Source of the DNA: Fomitopsis serialis
Taxonomy: Eukaryota > Basidiomycota > Agaricomycetes > Polyporales > Fomitopsidaceae
Length of the DNA: 64,000 nt
NCBI RefSeq assembly: GCF_022376445.1
Contig: NW_025954964.1
Coordinates: 558,001 to 622,000, forward strand
Direction of reading: 5' to 3'
Shown here: one piece after another, positions 32,376-45,405 of the stretch
Position numbering within the stretch: the first letter of the stretch is position 1
Layout: every line of letters starts with the position of its first letter
Program-made: the position numbers and the translations under genes
The notes under the pieces: model-generated
What the model saw: the letters and a program-made list of their open reading frames with translations, nothing else
What the model was told of the DNA's origin: nothing
Databases searched by the model: none

Positions 32376-35300
32376 CTATGCGTCATCGTCATCGTCTATC
32401 GCGCTCAGCGGACTTCCCAGATCATCTACCTCCGTGGCCTCTTCCTGCTCAACCACCTTGCCCTGCTGCTCCTCCGCGCGACCCGGCTCTGACTCAGGCT
32501 CAGGTTCAGGCTCAGGCACTGGCTCCTGTTCAGGCTCTTCGGCTTGCGTCTCTAGTTTCCTCCGGACAACGTTCATGAGCGACGTCTTCACCTCTCGCTC
32601 GACCTTCTCTTCGCCCTCCTCTCCAGCGACGGCCTCATCAAGGGCAAGCTTCGTCTGCCCAAGCGCGAGCATATCCTCTTCGATCGAGCCCTTCGTGATG
32701 AGCTTGACGACGTCCACGTCGCGCTTCTGTCCTATCCGGTAAGCGCGATCCTGCGCCTGTCTATCGTTGTGCGGGTTGAAGTCCTGGTCGAACCTAGAGG
32801 ATGCGTCGGGAGGATCAACAACTGCCCAATGATGTTCATAAGCATACACACATGATGACAACGCTAGCGCGGTCAAGTTGATGCCCATACCGCCAGCTTT
32901 GGTAGAGAGCAGGAAGACGGTGATAGACTCGTTCTCTGTGAACTCGTCGACTAGGGTCTGTCGCACGTCCACCGGAGTGGAGCCGGTCAAGACCAGGTAT
33001 TTGATGTCTTGGGTCTCTAGGACTTTCTCTAAGATATTGAGGATTTGCGTAAACTGCGTAATGTCAGCAGCTGGACGTGGTCAAGGAAAAAGTTAAAGTG
33101 GGTACCTGAGAGAAGATCAGAATGCGTCTCTGTTCGGCTCGATACTGGTTGAGAAGGCTCAGGAGGACCTTGACTTTCCCCGCTTGCAGGTAACAATCAG
33201 CCGGCTGGAGGTATCTCTGGGTCGACTGCGAGGAGATCAGGGACGGCTCGGGGCAATACAAAGAGGTCAATCTACCTTATGCGTCGCCATGAACAATTGC
33301 AGCTCAGCGTCTGTCATGACCTCCATATCTTCCTTCACAATCTGGAAGACGGCGCCTCGTTTCTTGAAATCCGGTTCCTTCAGGAGTAGTCTGGCGATGG
33401 ATGAGAGCATCGCGTCCGTAAAACGCCGGCGGAAGAGCATAGGATGCGATGCGGCCTTTCGTAGGTCCATAAGCACGTTCGAACTGTTCTCGAGGTACAT
33501 CTTGTCCTTCGTGCGGGCGTTCGCGCGAGTCTTCTTCGCCTTGCCACGGCCAGCAGGTTCTGGTTCTGGCTCAACAACGTCTTGCAGATCATAGACGGTC
33601 TTTCTTGATCGTCGAAGTGCTTCATTGTAGAGGGTTCGTTGCATAGGCGTCATTTCGCACCACTCGATCCTCTCACTCTTCTTCGGCAATTCCTGGAGGA
33701 CTTGGTCCTTTCGTCGACGAAGACGAACGGAGTCAACATTTTCTTCGCCCTTGAGACACGCTCCTGAGCAAGAAGTGTGACCTTCGAGTCACCCTTGGTC
33801 TTGAAGACCGCGCGGAGGGAATCGAGATCATCAGCGAATTGCTGAGGCAGGATGAATTCATGAGAGACTGTAAGACGTTGAGCATCGCGGCGGGCGAAAC
33901 AGCGGTGCAATGAGACTTACTACTAGTTCCTGAAGATTGTTCTGAAGTGGGGTGCCCGTCAACAGTAATCTCCATCTCGACTCATACCGAAGAAGTGTCT
34001 TATAGCGCTGAGATTGGAAGTTCTTCAGAACTGACCCTCGTCGAAGACGCATGCCTGCGGCGACACAATCAGAATGGCCGACAGCGCACGTAGGTTACCT
34101 ACATCCCATGCGATGCGACGGAAAACTTCTTGTCTTTTTCGTCCCCTTGTGCGAGGTTATACGTTGTGATCAAGACTTCCCACCCATCGTCCACCTTACT
34201 GGCCATGGTATCGAGGAGCTCCTGACGCAATGCTGGACGTTCATCCTTGGCACCGTAGTACGTATTGAATCTGATATCAGGAGCGAAACGCTGAAATTCG
34301 CGACACCAATTTTCCAACGTCGACGAACTGTATATCACTGCGTATCAGCATAACACGACGAAATGAAGTGAAACACGTACGGCACGACGATCAGGTGAGG
34401 GCCCTTGCGTCCTTGCTCCTTCAAGTGAGTCAGGAAACTGATGACCTGTATCGTTTTGCCAAGACCTGAGTCGAAGTCAGCATCCTCATACGGTCGAAGT
34501 AGTAGAGCGCTCACCCATCTCATCTGCAAGGATGCAACTCAACTTCTTGCGGTATAGAAGGTTCAACCAGTTGACGCCGATAAGTTGGTACTCCTTCAGT
34601 TGGACATCCTTGGAGATCGAGGACGGCTGCGAATTCAGGTAGTATGACGGTTTGCGATCTGCGAGAGTCTGCGATGTTAAGGCAAGACCACCATCGCCGT
34701 CGGCGGCACTGATAGAAGAACCTCGAGACGAGGATGCGCCGGCGCGCCCTGCTTTCGCGGAATTGCCACCAGTCCAACGCGAAATCTCTGCCTTGAGCTC
34801 GGCACCAATCTGTTCACAGTCCTGAAGAATGTTGTCCACTCTACCATAGCCTTCGAAGATAGCCTGACAGTCCTCGATCATTCGAGGGCTGATGCCCGCC
34901 GGGCCTGCCTTCTTCTTTCCCTGACCTAACTTCGTTCTCAGGTCATCGACCGAAGAGAAGGGACGGGACTCTATGATCTTGTTGGCCTGTTCGACACTGC
35001 AGCCTGACGGAGAAACCAGTCAGTATCATGGGCAAGTGAATGTACGCACTAACGATGTACTGACCTGTCAGTTCCTGCAGGCCCTCTACGGAGGTTGCAT
35101 TGAAGTACTTCAATACACGAAGCTCAGCACTAGACTCGTCCTTCGCACGTTTCGCACGAGTAGGTGGCTCGCTATCGGACTCGGCCTCCGACTCTGAATC
35201 TACGACCTTTCTCTTCAGTCGTTTTGCGCGAGGTTGGACGACTAGAGGACTGTTCGGTGTCCGGGGAGAGTTTTGATGTGCGGCAGAGGTCGACGCTGGC

Positions 35301-36267
35301 GGCGTCGCTACGGCAGGCTTGCTCTCTACGTGGGGTCGCTGATAGATCACGGATTTCTTGCCTTTCTCGCGAACAGCAGCTCGTTGGGCCTTGTTGGCAT
35401 CGTCGATTTCCTTCACGCGTCCGCCAGCGGCGGTAGTCTTCACGGCACGCCCCGGTGCCGCGGTCGCCGAAGGTGGCTTGAAGGCTGGGTCGTTTAGTAG
35501 ACTTGTTGCCTTGGCTTCATCACCAGAAGCCTGCTGCCATGCAGCAAGTATGACGTCTGGAGGATGAGACATATTCACGATCTTGAAGGTGATGAACCTT
35601 GAGTCCTTGTCGGGCGGAGGCGGTTCCGACGGCGGTGGCGGAGGGGGCGTCGGCATGCGTCGAATGATGCGTGCTCTCGACGGAGCCGCGACGATGTCCT
35701 GAACATCAGGAAGCGACTCGTCGGAAGATACTGACGACATGGATACGGAATCGTCGAAGCGTTTCGGTTGTGCAGGACGGCGTACGTCCGGAGAGTCCGG
35801 CTTGCCGATGCAGTCCAGGGGATCCTCAGACTCGCCTCGGTTCAGCCTCTTGCGTGGACGCTCCTCATCCCCTCATCCTCCGCCTCTGACCTTCGTCGCC
35901 CATTCTGACCCCACGGACGCGTGAACGACGCGTGAGACGCGTTGCTTCCTGTCACAAATCCACTGGGGGCCGAGAGGGGATCGACGCGAGGTGCGAATGA
36001 CCGAAAATGAGGCCCTGCTTGCGGCAAGCCCGGGATCTCGTCACCGGTGCTGTCGGCTTGCCATGACGTTGAAGGGGGGCGGTGAGCAGAATCGTAATGT
36101 GTGGGCGATGAGTTTGGCACCAAGACGTTGCCTGCCGGTACGGAGGCGGTCGAGAAGTACCGCGATGATGTCGTCGCGTCGCGCGACTGAGACGGCGGCC
36201 CGTCGACCGTGGCCTGGTTGCTCGCCACGAAGAGCCTTCTGAATGGTTGGATTGGCCTGGGAAGCAT
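32376..36267 (-). CDS. FUN30: Fun30/SMARCAD1-type SNF2 chromatin remodeller (frame broken at several homopolymers)
   Basis: Order from the N-terminus: a disordered region with [19 protein letters not shown], a CUE-like segment ([19 protein letters not shown]), an [15 protein letters not shown] helical segment, then the SNF2 core. Motifs: ADEMGLGKT (motif I, across an intron at about 34465-34514), VVPSSTLENW, DEG(H) (motif II), [12 protein letters not shown] (III), and the helicase C-lobe [51 protein letters not shown]. The tail is Glu/Pro repeats. Fun30 assists DNA-end resection and silent chromatin. Breaks of one base lie near 35871, 34131, 34038 (inside the DEGH box), 33853, 33726 and 32870; five are homopolymers. 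The start is uncertain: 36267 is the ATG that keeps the disordered region, 35740 an internal one. Confidence 0.9.
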
Positions 36268-36879
36268 TCTGCTTCTTCTGTACTTTCTTGAACTTGAGTT
36301 GCTCCAAGGCTGCTTTCTGGGATAGCGGAAGTGATGCGATGCACCACAGTGAGGACACGTATGACTATGACCAAAACGATAGGGCACTGACTCTATTAGC
36401 AGCTGTGACGGGCCCTGAAGACATCCGGTATGTATGTGGGAGGTGCAATGAAGTGACGATCTCGCCTCCAGGGAGGGCGGCCGGGGGGATGCGATGCGAG
36501 CGACAAGAGCAAAACTCTAATTAGGTGGCCCGCGGTCGGAGAGTCAAACAATTGTGGCTATAGGCTCACAGCAGGCTGCGTTGCGAAGCAAACCAGCATA
36601 TCAATGACCTGTAGTTAGTGTATAGTACAGAGAGACGAGCAGGTCAGTCAGCACTGGAACGAGGCGTACGTCGGGGACACTCTCTCAGCAGATATGGTCG
36701 GCATGGGGCACACGGGAGGCAGCATGGAGGGAAACATCTCTCTGTATATTCAAACGACAACATAGTGTATGTACAGATATAATCACGACGGACGGTCAAA
36801 GTGATATGGGTAAGGATGCAGTGCTTGGGGAAATACACGCGAAGCTCCATGCATCGCACCTCTACGCGGGAGGACGTAA

Positions 36880-37600
36880 CCAACTCCCGAGACCGACGGT
36901 CACAATGACATGAAGCAGAGCAAACAACGGCCAAGCTGACATGAGAGTGAGCGATAGAAATTCATGGTATACTGGCGTACTTACCAGGCAACAAACCGTA
37001 CTGCATACGACACATGTAGAGGTAGGTTCGACGTAACAGCACAGTGCGCATTGGAAAGGATGACGAAAAGGATTAGGACGCGGACTTGCTCCCGCGACAC
37101 TATCCAACCATGGCATTGCACGGTAGCAACGGGGGCAAAATGACCAAGAGATGAATTGAATCTCGGAATCTCACGAGAGGAGGCCATCGTCGCAGGCGAA
37201 CAGTGACTGTCACTCACAACTCATAAAACACACTGCATATTGGTTCGGTTGGTGGGAGACCCAAAAGCAGGACCACGGAGCAGGACAATGCGCAGAGACA
37301 GAACGCCAGGCTGACTGAAGAAAAGCCCCAAGGTTAAGAATGAGAAGCGACAGACTTCGCATACCACTCACCACACTGACTGTTGCCATAGCAGGTATAG
37401 TTAAGCATATACGGCTCTTGGCAGACGTTCGCACACACTGAAAGGGGCTCAGTTCCTGGGACATGAGGATGGCCCCCACATCGCGCCATTATGTGGGCTT
37501 TCACAGCATCACAGGAGATCTGCCAGACATGCAAAAAATCTCGGGTGCGGTCGCGACAAAATGGAGCGCACCGGAAGAGACGACGACATATCTGACACAA
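36880..37600 (-). CDS. Possible small multi-exon cysteine-rich protein
   Basis: On the minus strand, short open stretches bounded by good splice signals are rich in cysteine. One reads SVCANVCQEPYMLNYTCYGNSQC before a gtgagt donor at about 37368. Another, near 37040, reads CALCCYVEPTSTCVVCSTVCCL before gtaagt, with an acceptor at 36938. Small secreted Cys-rich proteins look like this in basidiomycetes. I could not find a secure start, a signal peptide or a continuous frame, so extents are only indicative. It could also be chance. Confidence 0.22.
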
Positions 37601-38114
37601 TCAGCTTGCTGAAAAATCGCCCAGTGTTGGGGGAACGCCACCGAACCGAGTCCTGCAGGGATACACGAGTGAGATTCCACCCTCGTCGTTTGACACCCTT
37701 GATTGCTTCAGAATAGACGATATATACATATATATTTCCGGAAACTGGCAGGTGAGGGTCAGCGTGTTGCGACAGTGAGAAACATCAGGTCGCACTAACA
37801 TGAACATCCGACGACTTCTATCTTCGTATGAGTAGATCGATGCACATCTTATGGGCAAGAGGCATCAAGAACGCTTGAAATGGAGGACATGAAGACCGTA
37901 AAGGAGGTCGATGGTGAGGGTTGATAAGGGCAAGATGGTGGTCGGGAGGAAGAAGGAAGGCGCCCGCCACGTCTGCGGTTGCGGCGCAGTGACTTCGGAT
38001 CACGTGGACTGCCTCATAGTTCCGCAGCCTTGCCGGCTGTACTCAGCTGTGGCGGGCACTCCGGCGAGACCCTCACCTCTTCCAACACCCACCACCTCCC
38101 CCCATTTCGCAGCC

Positions 38115-39390
38115 ATGGGCTTCGTCGACTTCGCCGTTCTGACAGGCATCATCACTGCCTCGCTTGGGATATCACTGCTCATTACAGTACCTCTGACTGG
38201 TGCATTGGTTCGCTTGCGAGGTAACTACGCAGTGTCGTTGTTTCTGTGTGGGCTGAACCGCAAGTCACAGCGAATTACAGTCCACGCGGACTGCAACTCG
38301 ATGCAGAGGGCAACATAGAGCCTCACACTGGCCCTGTCGTCACATCCTTCTTCGGCATGCTGAGGCGTGTCAAGCGTCTTGAGGTGAATAATGGAAACAT
38401 CAGCTTAATTGTGTACGACCCCTCTAAACTGACTCGTTAACGCTCTAGGGCTGGGCTGGATTGTACAAGGGTCTCAGTGCGTGCGGTGCTCACTCACCTC
38501 TGAACAACTGTTCTGATAGAATTCATCGTATTAGTGCCCAGCTTGCTGTTCAGTCTGGTGTTGACCGTTTTCGCTGTGACCGTTCTGAACGCAAATTCCG
38601 CAAGCCGAACAGGCAGAGTTGATCCTCCGGCGGGCGGCATTCTTGGGACGCTGATGTACAGCCTACTGTCCATGCTGGTGTCTTTGCCAGCGGCCATCAT
38701 AACGTATCGGTACGGCTGCCTCATCTGCGCGTCAGCTGTATACACTCATTGAATTTTCCAGGTCGGTCACCACTCCCTACAAGCTGCCATACTTCCGTCC
38801 CCTCTATTCCCTCCGAATTCTACTCACTCCGACGGAACGCAAGCGACCCTGGGTGCTCTACCTTACGCCCGGTCTGCTTACGGCAGAAGTGCTCCACGTC
38901 GCCTATACGGCACTCCTCCTGTCTAGCCTTCGTTCGCTGCTATTGCCGCACCCAAGTTCGGACTTCAGCACCTTCAAATTCGGAATCTATCTCGCCGTCG
39001 AGGTCCTGAGCACGTTCATCCTTTGCCCTATTGAGGTGATCACCACGAAGCTCGCTATCCAGCGTAACCATGCTGCGCCCGAATTCAATTCGGTGGAGCA
39101 GGAAGTCGAAGGCGATGGTCTTGAAGGCGAAGAATACACAGAGTATGCGGGCGCTGAAGAAGATGTCATTGGGTCAGTCATCGCTATTTTTACTCTGATG
39201 AACATACGACTAAGTGCATATAATCATCTGCAGCCTGCGTCACGAGAAAGATCCTTACCTCGGCTTCGCGGATTGCGCCAAGCGGATCATAGAAGAGGAA
39301 GGTTGGACTGCGCTCTACCGAGCGTGGTGGATCACATTACTAGGCGGAGCTGGGAACGCGCTCGCAACTGCGGCGCCGGCAATGGCCTGA
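38115..39390 (+). CDS. Mitochondrial carrier-family (SLC25-like) membrane protein
   Basis: Six exons: 38115-38220, 38271-38383, 38449-38476, 38520-38709, 38762-39172 and 39234-39390; 334 residues, unbroken. Hydrophobic helices begin at residue 5 (VLTGIITASLGISLLITVPLT) and recur (LVPSLLFSLVLTVFAV, LMYSLLSMLVSLPAAIITY, LTPGLLTAEVLHVAYTALLL, FGIYLAVEVLSTFILCPIEVI). CPIEVITTK is a recognisable form of the carrier signature Px(D/E)xx(K/R). GWAGLYKGL and EEEGWTALYRAWW are the typical matrix-loop repeats. Degenerate signatures in the other repeats put it closer to outer-membrane Ugo1/MTCH-like carriers than to a true transporter. No substrate can be proposed. Confidence 0.82.
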
Positions 39391-42300
39391 GTAAAGCGAA
39401 TCTGTGAGGTCTTCTGGTTCTAGTCTCGTTATGTACAGTGTTCATATCTCTCGTATGTATTGCATGTACGACAAGCTCAAACTGTCTGAGAGCATGGAAT
39501 TAGGTCCAGATGAGCGAGACATTGGAACCGTGCTTGCGCCTGGCCAGTTGCGAGCTCAGTCAGGGAGACGTGCTGTGGCAAGACTTGCGTTGTCTTGATG
39601 CTGGCTACATGTCGCAGGTAGTTGGGGAATCTCGTTCCCCCAGCACAGTATCATCACTATTACACAGTGGGGTAGTACCCGTGGTGCAGCGCTGGGGCCA
39701 TGGGCAGAGGCCTCGTCCCGAAGCTTGCTTACGCCGATTCTACAGTACTCAGGCTGATTCCAAGGTTCACGCACAAGACCATGGCCCGAGTACCCTAGGT
39801 CTACGTTAGTGGCGCGTATCGGCCACTAGTCTGCAGCGCTATGTCAATGTTAAACGTAAGTAGCTCGGAGGTTCGTTTGGAATGTTGAACCTGAGACACG
39901 GCGCATTTCATATAGTCGACCGGGTGCTGTCGATGAGTGACTGTGAGCGCCATACATAGAGCCGAAGATCTGTACGGCAGCCTTGCTACTCGAAGAGCTA
40001 TACGGCAGACTCTGACAGCTACTGCCTCGGCCGTGTTGGGACACGTTCAGGGTGAGTGGATCTCCGCGTCTCAACTCGTGCAGGTGCATTGCAAACTGAT
40101 ATCTTCCCTGGTTGCAGGTAGGGGTCCGAGCTCACATTTTTGGATGACGCGGATGCCACAAATTGATGTCGTCTCCCGAGATGAAGTTGGTCGTTTCCTT
40201 CCATAACTATCAAGGGAGGGTTTACCGTACGACTACCAGTCGGCAGGATCATATTACGGAGCCTCCAGACTCGTCCGTCTATCGCCTTCTTCAGCCAAAT
40301 ATGGGATGTGCTGATATCGTCAGTGGTAGCCATTATTACCATTATTGTCGTCCTGCGTCGCGACCTCTGAGCGCCGCCAAGCCCCTTCATATCGCAGGTG
40401 GCGACACATAGCGCGAACTCTCGCCCGACGTCCACGCTGTCACATCCCGTTAGTGCCCACACCTTTCGTTGCATCTCATCTAAACCCCAGGAGACCAGCG
40501 GGAAGTTCACGGGTCATAATCATAACAGGTCAGGGCTCTCCGAGGTGTTCTCTCAAAAGTTCACTAGACCCTCATGCCCAATTTTACGATGATAGGACAC
40601 AGATAACATAGTCTAACCCACTGTGTCACCAGCCTAGCTGGAGACTCGTTGAACTCAAAGCCAGAACATGATGCATCAACCCTAGGTGTTCGTCATTGAT
40701 TGCCCTCTGGCGCAAGGGCCTTGATGGCATTGCTCCTGTGGCTCCGGTGAGCGGTGCGTACAGAAATGGCGCGGATGCCATTGGCCTATGTCCGCTCAAT
40801 GTTGTTCTCTGGTCAAGGAAGTTCGCGTGCGACGCTCCTGCCAATTGCGAGTAGAAATGCCTGCAACGTCACGCACGAAGAGTTGTGGTCGATCCCAACT
40901 ATGCTTCTAAACCTATCTTTTGTCCTATGCTCTCCGACAGCTTCCTCGCCTTGTGGTCCTGGCAACATACCACAAATCGACCATGTATCACTGGCAAGGC
41001 TCCGTTCCAGGGTCGTGGTTGAAAACGTCATAACTCAGCAGATCCGGCATTCTAGACCAGTGGGTGTTCGTATCTTGTTCCGCCTTCTATCTTGCCCTAA
41101 TAATAACTCACCATTCGTGTGCATCAGACCACCGAGCACCGTGTCTACCCGCAGAATTTGAGCAAAGTGCCAATATCCTGAAGAGCGCTCACTGTCGCTC
41201 CTGAACCACACATCACTCCCGACTCGGAGGTTCAGCCCGCGAGAGCAACTGTGTTGTTCTTCTCTGTGCTCCCTGGGCCACCCTACATACAGCGATGTTT
41301 GGAGCGGTGGTACCGTCATGGAGACCTTTACGGCAAGTGATCGCCTTATCACTCTGATGGGACGCGGTACTAGACGGCGTACTTGCACTGTGCATTCGGA
41401 GCTCGGGCGCTCGGGAGGCGACAACCCCGAGCGCAGCGCTTCAGGCGTCTTTACACCTGCGCGAGTTGATGGCGAAGAAGGTATGTCACTGACCTTGCCC
41501 CGAAGTTGCACATTGGAGTTAGGCACAAAACGACACCATGGGTCGACTACGCGCCTATGCCAACCCTCGTGTACTCCAACTCTAGTAGATCGCCTGCATG
41601 TAGGTTCGTAGGAAGAGCTCTGCGCAATCTCACAGGCGTAGATCCGTCATCCATACTGTATACAGTAGGTGTTGCTGCGCACACGAGCGCCGATTCTCAC
41701 TGCATATCAATGACTGACGGAGCAAGTCTATCCGACTTCCCCGGACCGTGGCGACGAGGACCGCCAACCTGGCTACATCACCCTGGAGCTATATTTTTAG
41801 CACAAAGACTCCAAGGTAGGCTTCTCCCGCCCTGCACCGATCGACTGTGATTGGTACATATACTAACGGCCAACACGATATCTGGTCCAGGTCTATCTAG
41901 GTCACACTCCACCGGTACCGCGTACTACACTTACCGTGCCCACGAAGCTCTGTAGATCATAATTTCAAAGGTGCCGCTGGTTCATCCTCAACTCGCTGAG
42001 TCGTGCGGGACACGGCCACGGCGGAGATGTAATCGTCGGGTCGACCCGACGACAACCACTTTGAATATGTTGTGAGTGCCGTAAGACCTGCTGGCATACG
42101 CTCTTCTATCTTCTCAGGTCGGCTGGTTGTGTACGACGGTACGATGAGGTATATGTGCTGACCGAGGCGATTTTAGCGTCGCAATGCCAGTGCTACTATC
42201 ATGGAGATCATTGGAATTAGCGCCATACCTCGCGGTCAACCATTGAATTCCGAATGCATGATGGTCCGCCGGTGCTTGTGGTAATGTAGCCACGTCGTTA

Positions 42301-44033
42301 CGTTGGAGGGCGCCAAGCACCTGATGAGTATTTTTGCAGCACCTCAGGCCCTACATTGAAACGTGTATAGCAAACATTCAGTCTAACCGACACCGACTCG
42401 AACATACTCAACGTCACCTACACACTCAGGAAAGCGTTGTCTCCCTGTCATCTAGGTAAGTACTCTCAGTCCCCAAGTCTCGACGAAATTTAGGACTGGA
42501 ATTGGCATTAGTTGACGTCGTAGGCACAAGAGTCATACCCCACTTTCTGTGTTGCTTCTATCAGAGGAGCTGTAGACTCTGTCCGGCCTTGATGTCCCCA
42601 TTTGCCTCGATGGATCAAGGCATGTTCACCACCGGCGACCTTGCGCCTCCGCGGAAATGGCCGGGCACGCCCTGCTTCTTTCCGGGCCGTCGGTATCATG
42701 GGCGCAGAATGCCATCCAGTGTCAAATGACATCCCGTCGAGGCGTGTTGCACGAGCTCCGGAGGGACAGGCTGTCCAGCGTTCGCGGACATCGAAGGTGG
42801 TCAGCCGCCCAATGAATGTCTCTCGTGGATTGTCGCTAGGCAGTCAACCGGACCCCGGTACCTTCATTGAGTGACATTGACAGCCATCATGACATTTCAT
42901 TGGTAAATAGGCAACAGCCTTTGAGAGTCGGTTCAAAGCCGGGGTGCGATCAGCGCTCGCTGGGCACCACAAGGTTCCGCATGGGCAGGGGGCTAACATA
43001 CGGCATTCTTCATTCCTTGGACGAGGAAGGCAGCGTAGCAGAAGAGAACGGTGGCTCGGACGATCCACAATCCCATCATTGCTCCATCAACGCCCGCCTT
43101 CGTTGAATATGTGATGATAAACGCACTCCGCGGCATCATATGCAGATGACGACGGTCGCGTACCGTACCCCCCATGAGTGCCACAATGACTGGACCCTTT
43201 GTGAGATCAGTGTCTCCCTCGAAGGCAGAGAAGTGATGTGTGCGTTTGGCCCGTTTGGAATGACTGACCTGAGTAGGCTGGGTATGTCCTGCGTGGTGCC
43301 TCGTAATAATATGGAGTGGCTGACATCGGTAGGGCTGCGAGACAGCCGGGTTGATCCTGTAGTGTCCGCCACGGTCTTGCGCTTAACGAGTGAGCGCGCC
43401 TGCGGTCCACGCACATGTGGGCGTCAGACCAAAAGCGGTGAGGCCTGCGCAGACTCAGTTACCACGGATTATCGAGCCAAACCACATTTGACGGTCTTCT
43501 TCCGCAAGTAGCCGTCCCCGGACGTCATTGGTGGAGGCAGAGGTCGGGCGTAGGCATAACGGGTGCGTGACTCGTCGTAAAGTGACGCGTAGGGGAACGC
43601 GCGCGTTTGCATGGTGGCGGTTAGTCTCCGTTGCAGACCATAAGAGCCGACAAGCGTCGGTGGCGATCTTCTCGCAATGCGAGGTACGCAAACCATATGG
43701 GCGGGGCATCCGACGCGCGCAACGCCGTTAACCGAGGCCCCGTGCATGCTAGAGGACAAGAGATCCGCCCCGCGAACTACGGCACTGGCGCCCAGTGTCT
43801 GGGGAGTGGACCGGCAAGCTGCGGGGGAGGCTCGCATTGCCCAAGAATAGCTAATCTTCCTACCGGCTCGGGTGCGCTTTGTAAGTTAGCCTTCTTCGGT
43901 GCCTAGTCGACAAAGAGAGCGTTGTGGCGAAACGCCCTTGCCAAGAGCCAAGAGACGAAGAGGTGCGATGATAGAGTTCGGGCATCAGCCTGCGGCTTTG
44001 TGTCGCTCCTCGATCGAGCGATTGGGCTGTCGC
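39391..44033. other. Gene-poor interval, nothing recognised
   Basis: Only short open frames, none with a familiar motif and none joined convincingly by splice signals. A minus-strand stretch at 42990-43184 (FIITYSTKAGVDGAMMGLWIVRATVLFCYAAFLV) is hydrophobic enough to be a membrane helix and might be a relic exon. Base composition is close to neutral, without microsatellites or clear transposon ends. Confidence 0.5.
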
Positions 44034-44649
44034 AGGACCCCTATCAATTGGGGGAGAGGCCTGATCTTAATCCGGACAAAATCCGGCCAATTGAGGGGGG
44101 TATGCCTGATGTTATCCGGACAAAATCGTCCCTTATGCGGACGGAGGCCTGAGGAAGTATCCGGACATGGTGGTCCATGTCGCGCGAGGCCTGATCCTAG
44201 TCCGGACAAGGGCCCGGACAACTCAGAGCACCGGTGGGCCATGAGCGACACACATTACACGAGGCTTATTGAGGCTCATATGTCCGCATCGTAGTTGGGT
44301 TGCATAAACAACATAACTGTTCTCACAATGATAGTAAAACTCAGTAGTGTATGCACGCAGGTTTGCCGGGGCAAGAATGTGCGTTCACACAGTACTACTG
44401 TAGTACTCCCATTGCATCTGTGCATATTGAAGGTGCGAAGGCGGTGAGTTGCATGGCTCAGGAGGCCTGATCCTGCAATCCGGACACCGAACCGCCTGCC
44501 CCGAGGCCTGATGCAGAGTCCGGACAGCACCGACCAGAACCTCGTAAGGCCTGATTTAATCCGGACAAAATCGAAAGGCTACGTCCGGACAAAAAAAGCA
44601 AAATCTCGGGTTGCCGGATCAGGCCTCCCCACCAATAAATAGGGGTCCT
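44034..44649. mobile_element. Non-autonomous TIR transposon (MITE), second family, with subterminal motif array
   Basis: A 616-base element flanked by the exact 8-base direct repeat GCTGTCGC (44026-44033 and 44650-44657). The ends are the perfect inverted repeat AGGACCCCTAT, extending imperfectly through ATTGG and GGGAGAGGCCTGATC. Inside the ends lie seven direct copies of a unit like AGGCCTGATnnnnnTCCGGACA: four at 44060-44225 and three at 44463-44565. One copy near the right end is inverted. The centre (44226-44455) is unrelated and has no ORF. An 8-base duplication again suggests a hAT-like mobiliser; the reiterated motif is probably a transposase-binding site. It shares no sequence with the MITEs at 9979 and 16278. 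Confidence 0.88.
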
Positions 44650-44657
44650 GCTGTCGC

Positions 44658-45405
44658 ATGGCCGAGGCTGCGCGGCGCGAAAGGCAGACGGATCGCCTCT
44701 GCTGTGCGCGAGGGCCTGCCAAGGGCCGCTGGACCTGCACACGATGGCGCTCGGTGTCGGCGGCATCGCGCTCAGGACAGGCCATGCGGCGTTCGGGGGT
44801 GTGACGGTGCGTGACGGGTGGGGTGTCGCGGGTCCAGGCAGGGCAGAACCGCTGGGTTGAGGAGGGGTGGGAGGCGCGAAGGATGCGGGAGCAGCCACAG
44901 GCCAGGCTGGGGCAGCGGCTGAGGGAGCCTGAGAGAGCAGGAGAGGCCACCCGAGCCGGGGATTCTCTGAATTGTCATGCTCGGCAGGCTTGGCGCCAAC
45001 TTGGCGCCATGCCAGCTGTACCGCTCCGCCGGGCCTGTTATGCACAGAGTCCGTGCGCGTCCCAGGCGCGTCCATCCTTCGTGCTCTCCAGATGCGATCA
45101 TGGAGCTCGCAGCACGCCCTGCTGATGGTCTGTCCCAGCTGGCGTCTCACGACCGCTGCATGGCTCTTCCCTTCTCAATAGATTGGCCCCCCTGCCCTGC
45201 CATTGGTTCCCCGAGCCTTGCACGTCCAAGTCCGTATCTGCTTTCCGTAACTCGTTCTTCGTATGACAATGCCATGCACGCATGCCAAGATAAATAGAAC
45301 CCGCCCTCGTCCTACTTCCCCCATAAACACGCCGCACCTCGCCGCCCATCCCGCTCTTGGCTGATCCTCCTACTCCACTCGTGTTGCCCCAGATCGCACT
45401 AAGCC
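44658..45405. other. GC-rich intergenic stretch upstream of the Zn2Cys6 gene
   Basis: 44658-44990 is strongly GC-rich with a long minus-strand open frame of Pro/Ala-rich low-complexity text that continues into the MITE. That frame is therefore not a gene. 45150-45405 is pyrimidine-rich with a short AT stretch (AGATAAATAGAA near 45288) and probably holds the promoter of the transcription factor starting at 45406. Confidence 0.45.

Noticed and set aside
44060..44570. CRISPR array
   Set aside because: The repeated unit is a short imperfect motif with irregular spacing, lies inside a TIR element and has no cas genes; the genome is eukaryotic.
44458..45150. 230-codon minus-strand frame rich in Pro and Ala
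   Set aside because: It runs from inside the MITE across its end into flanking GC-rich sequence, so it cannot be an old gene. Its composition is low-complexity.
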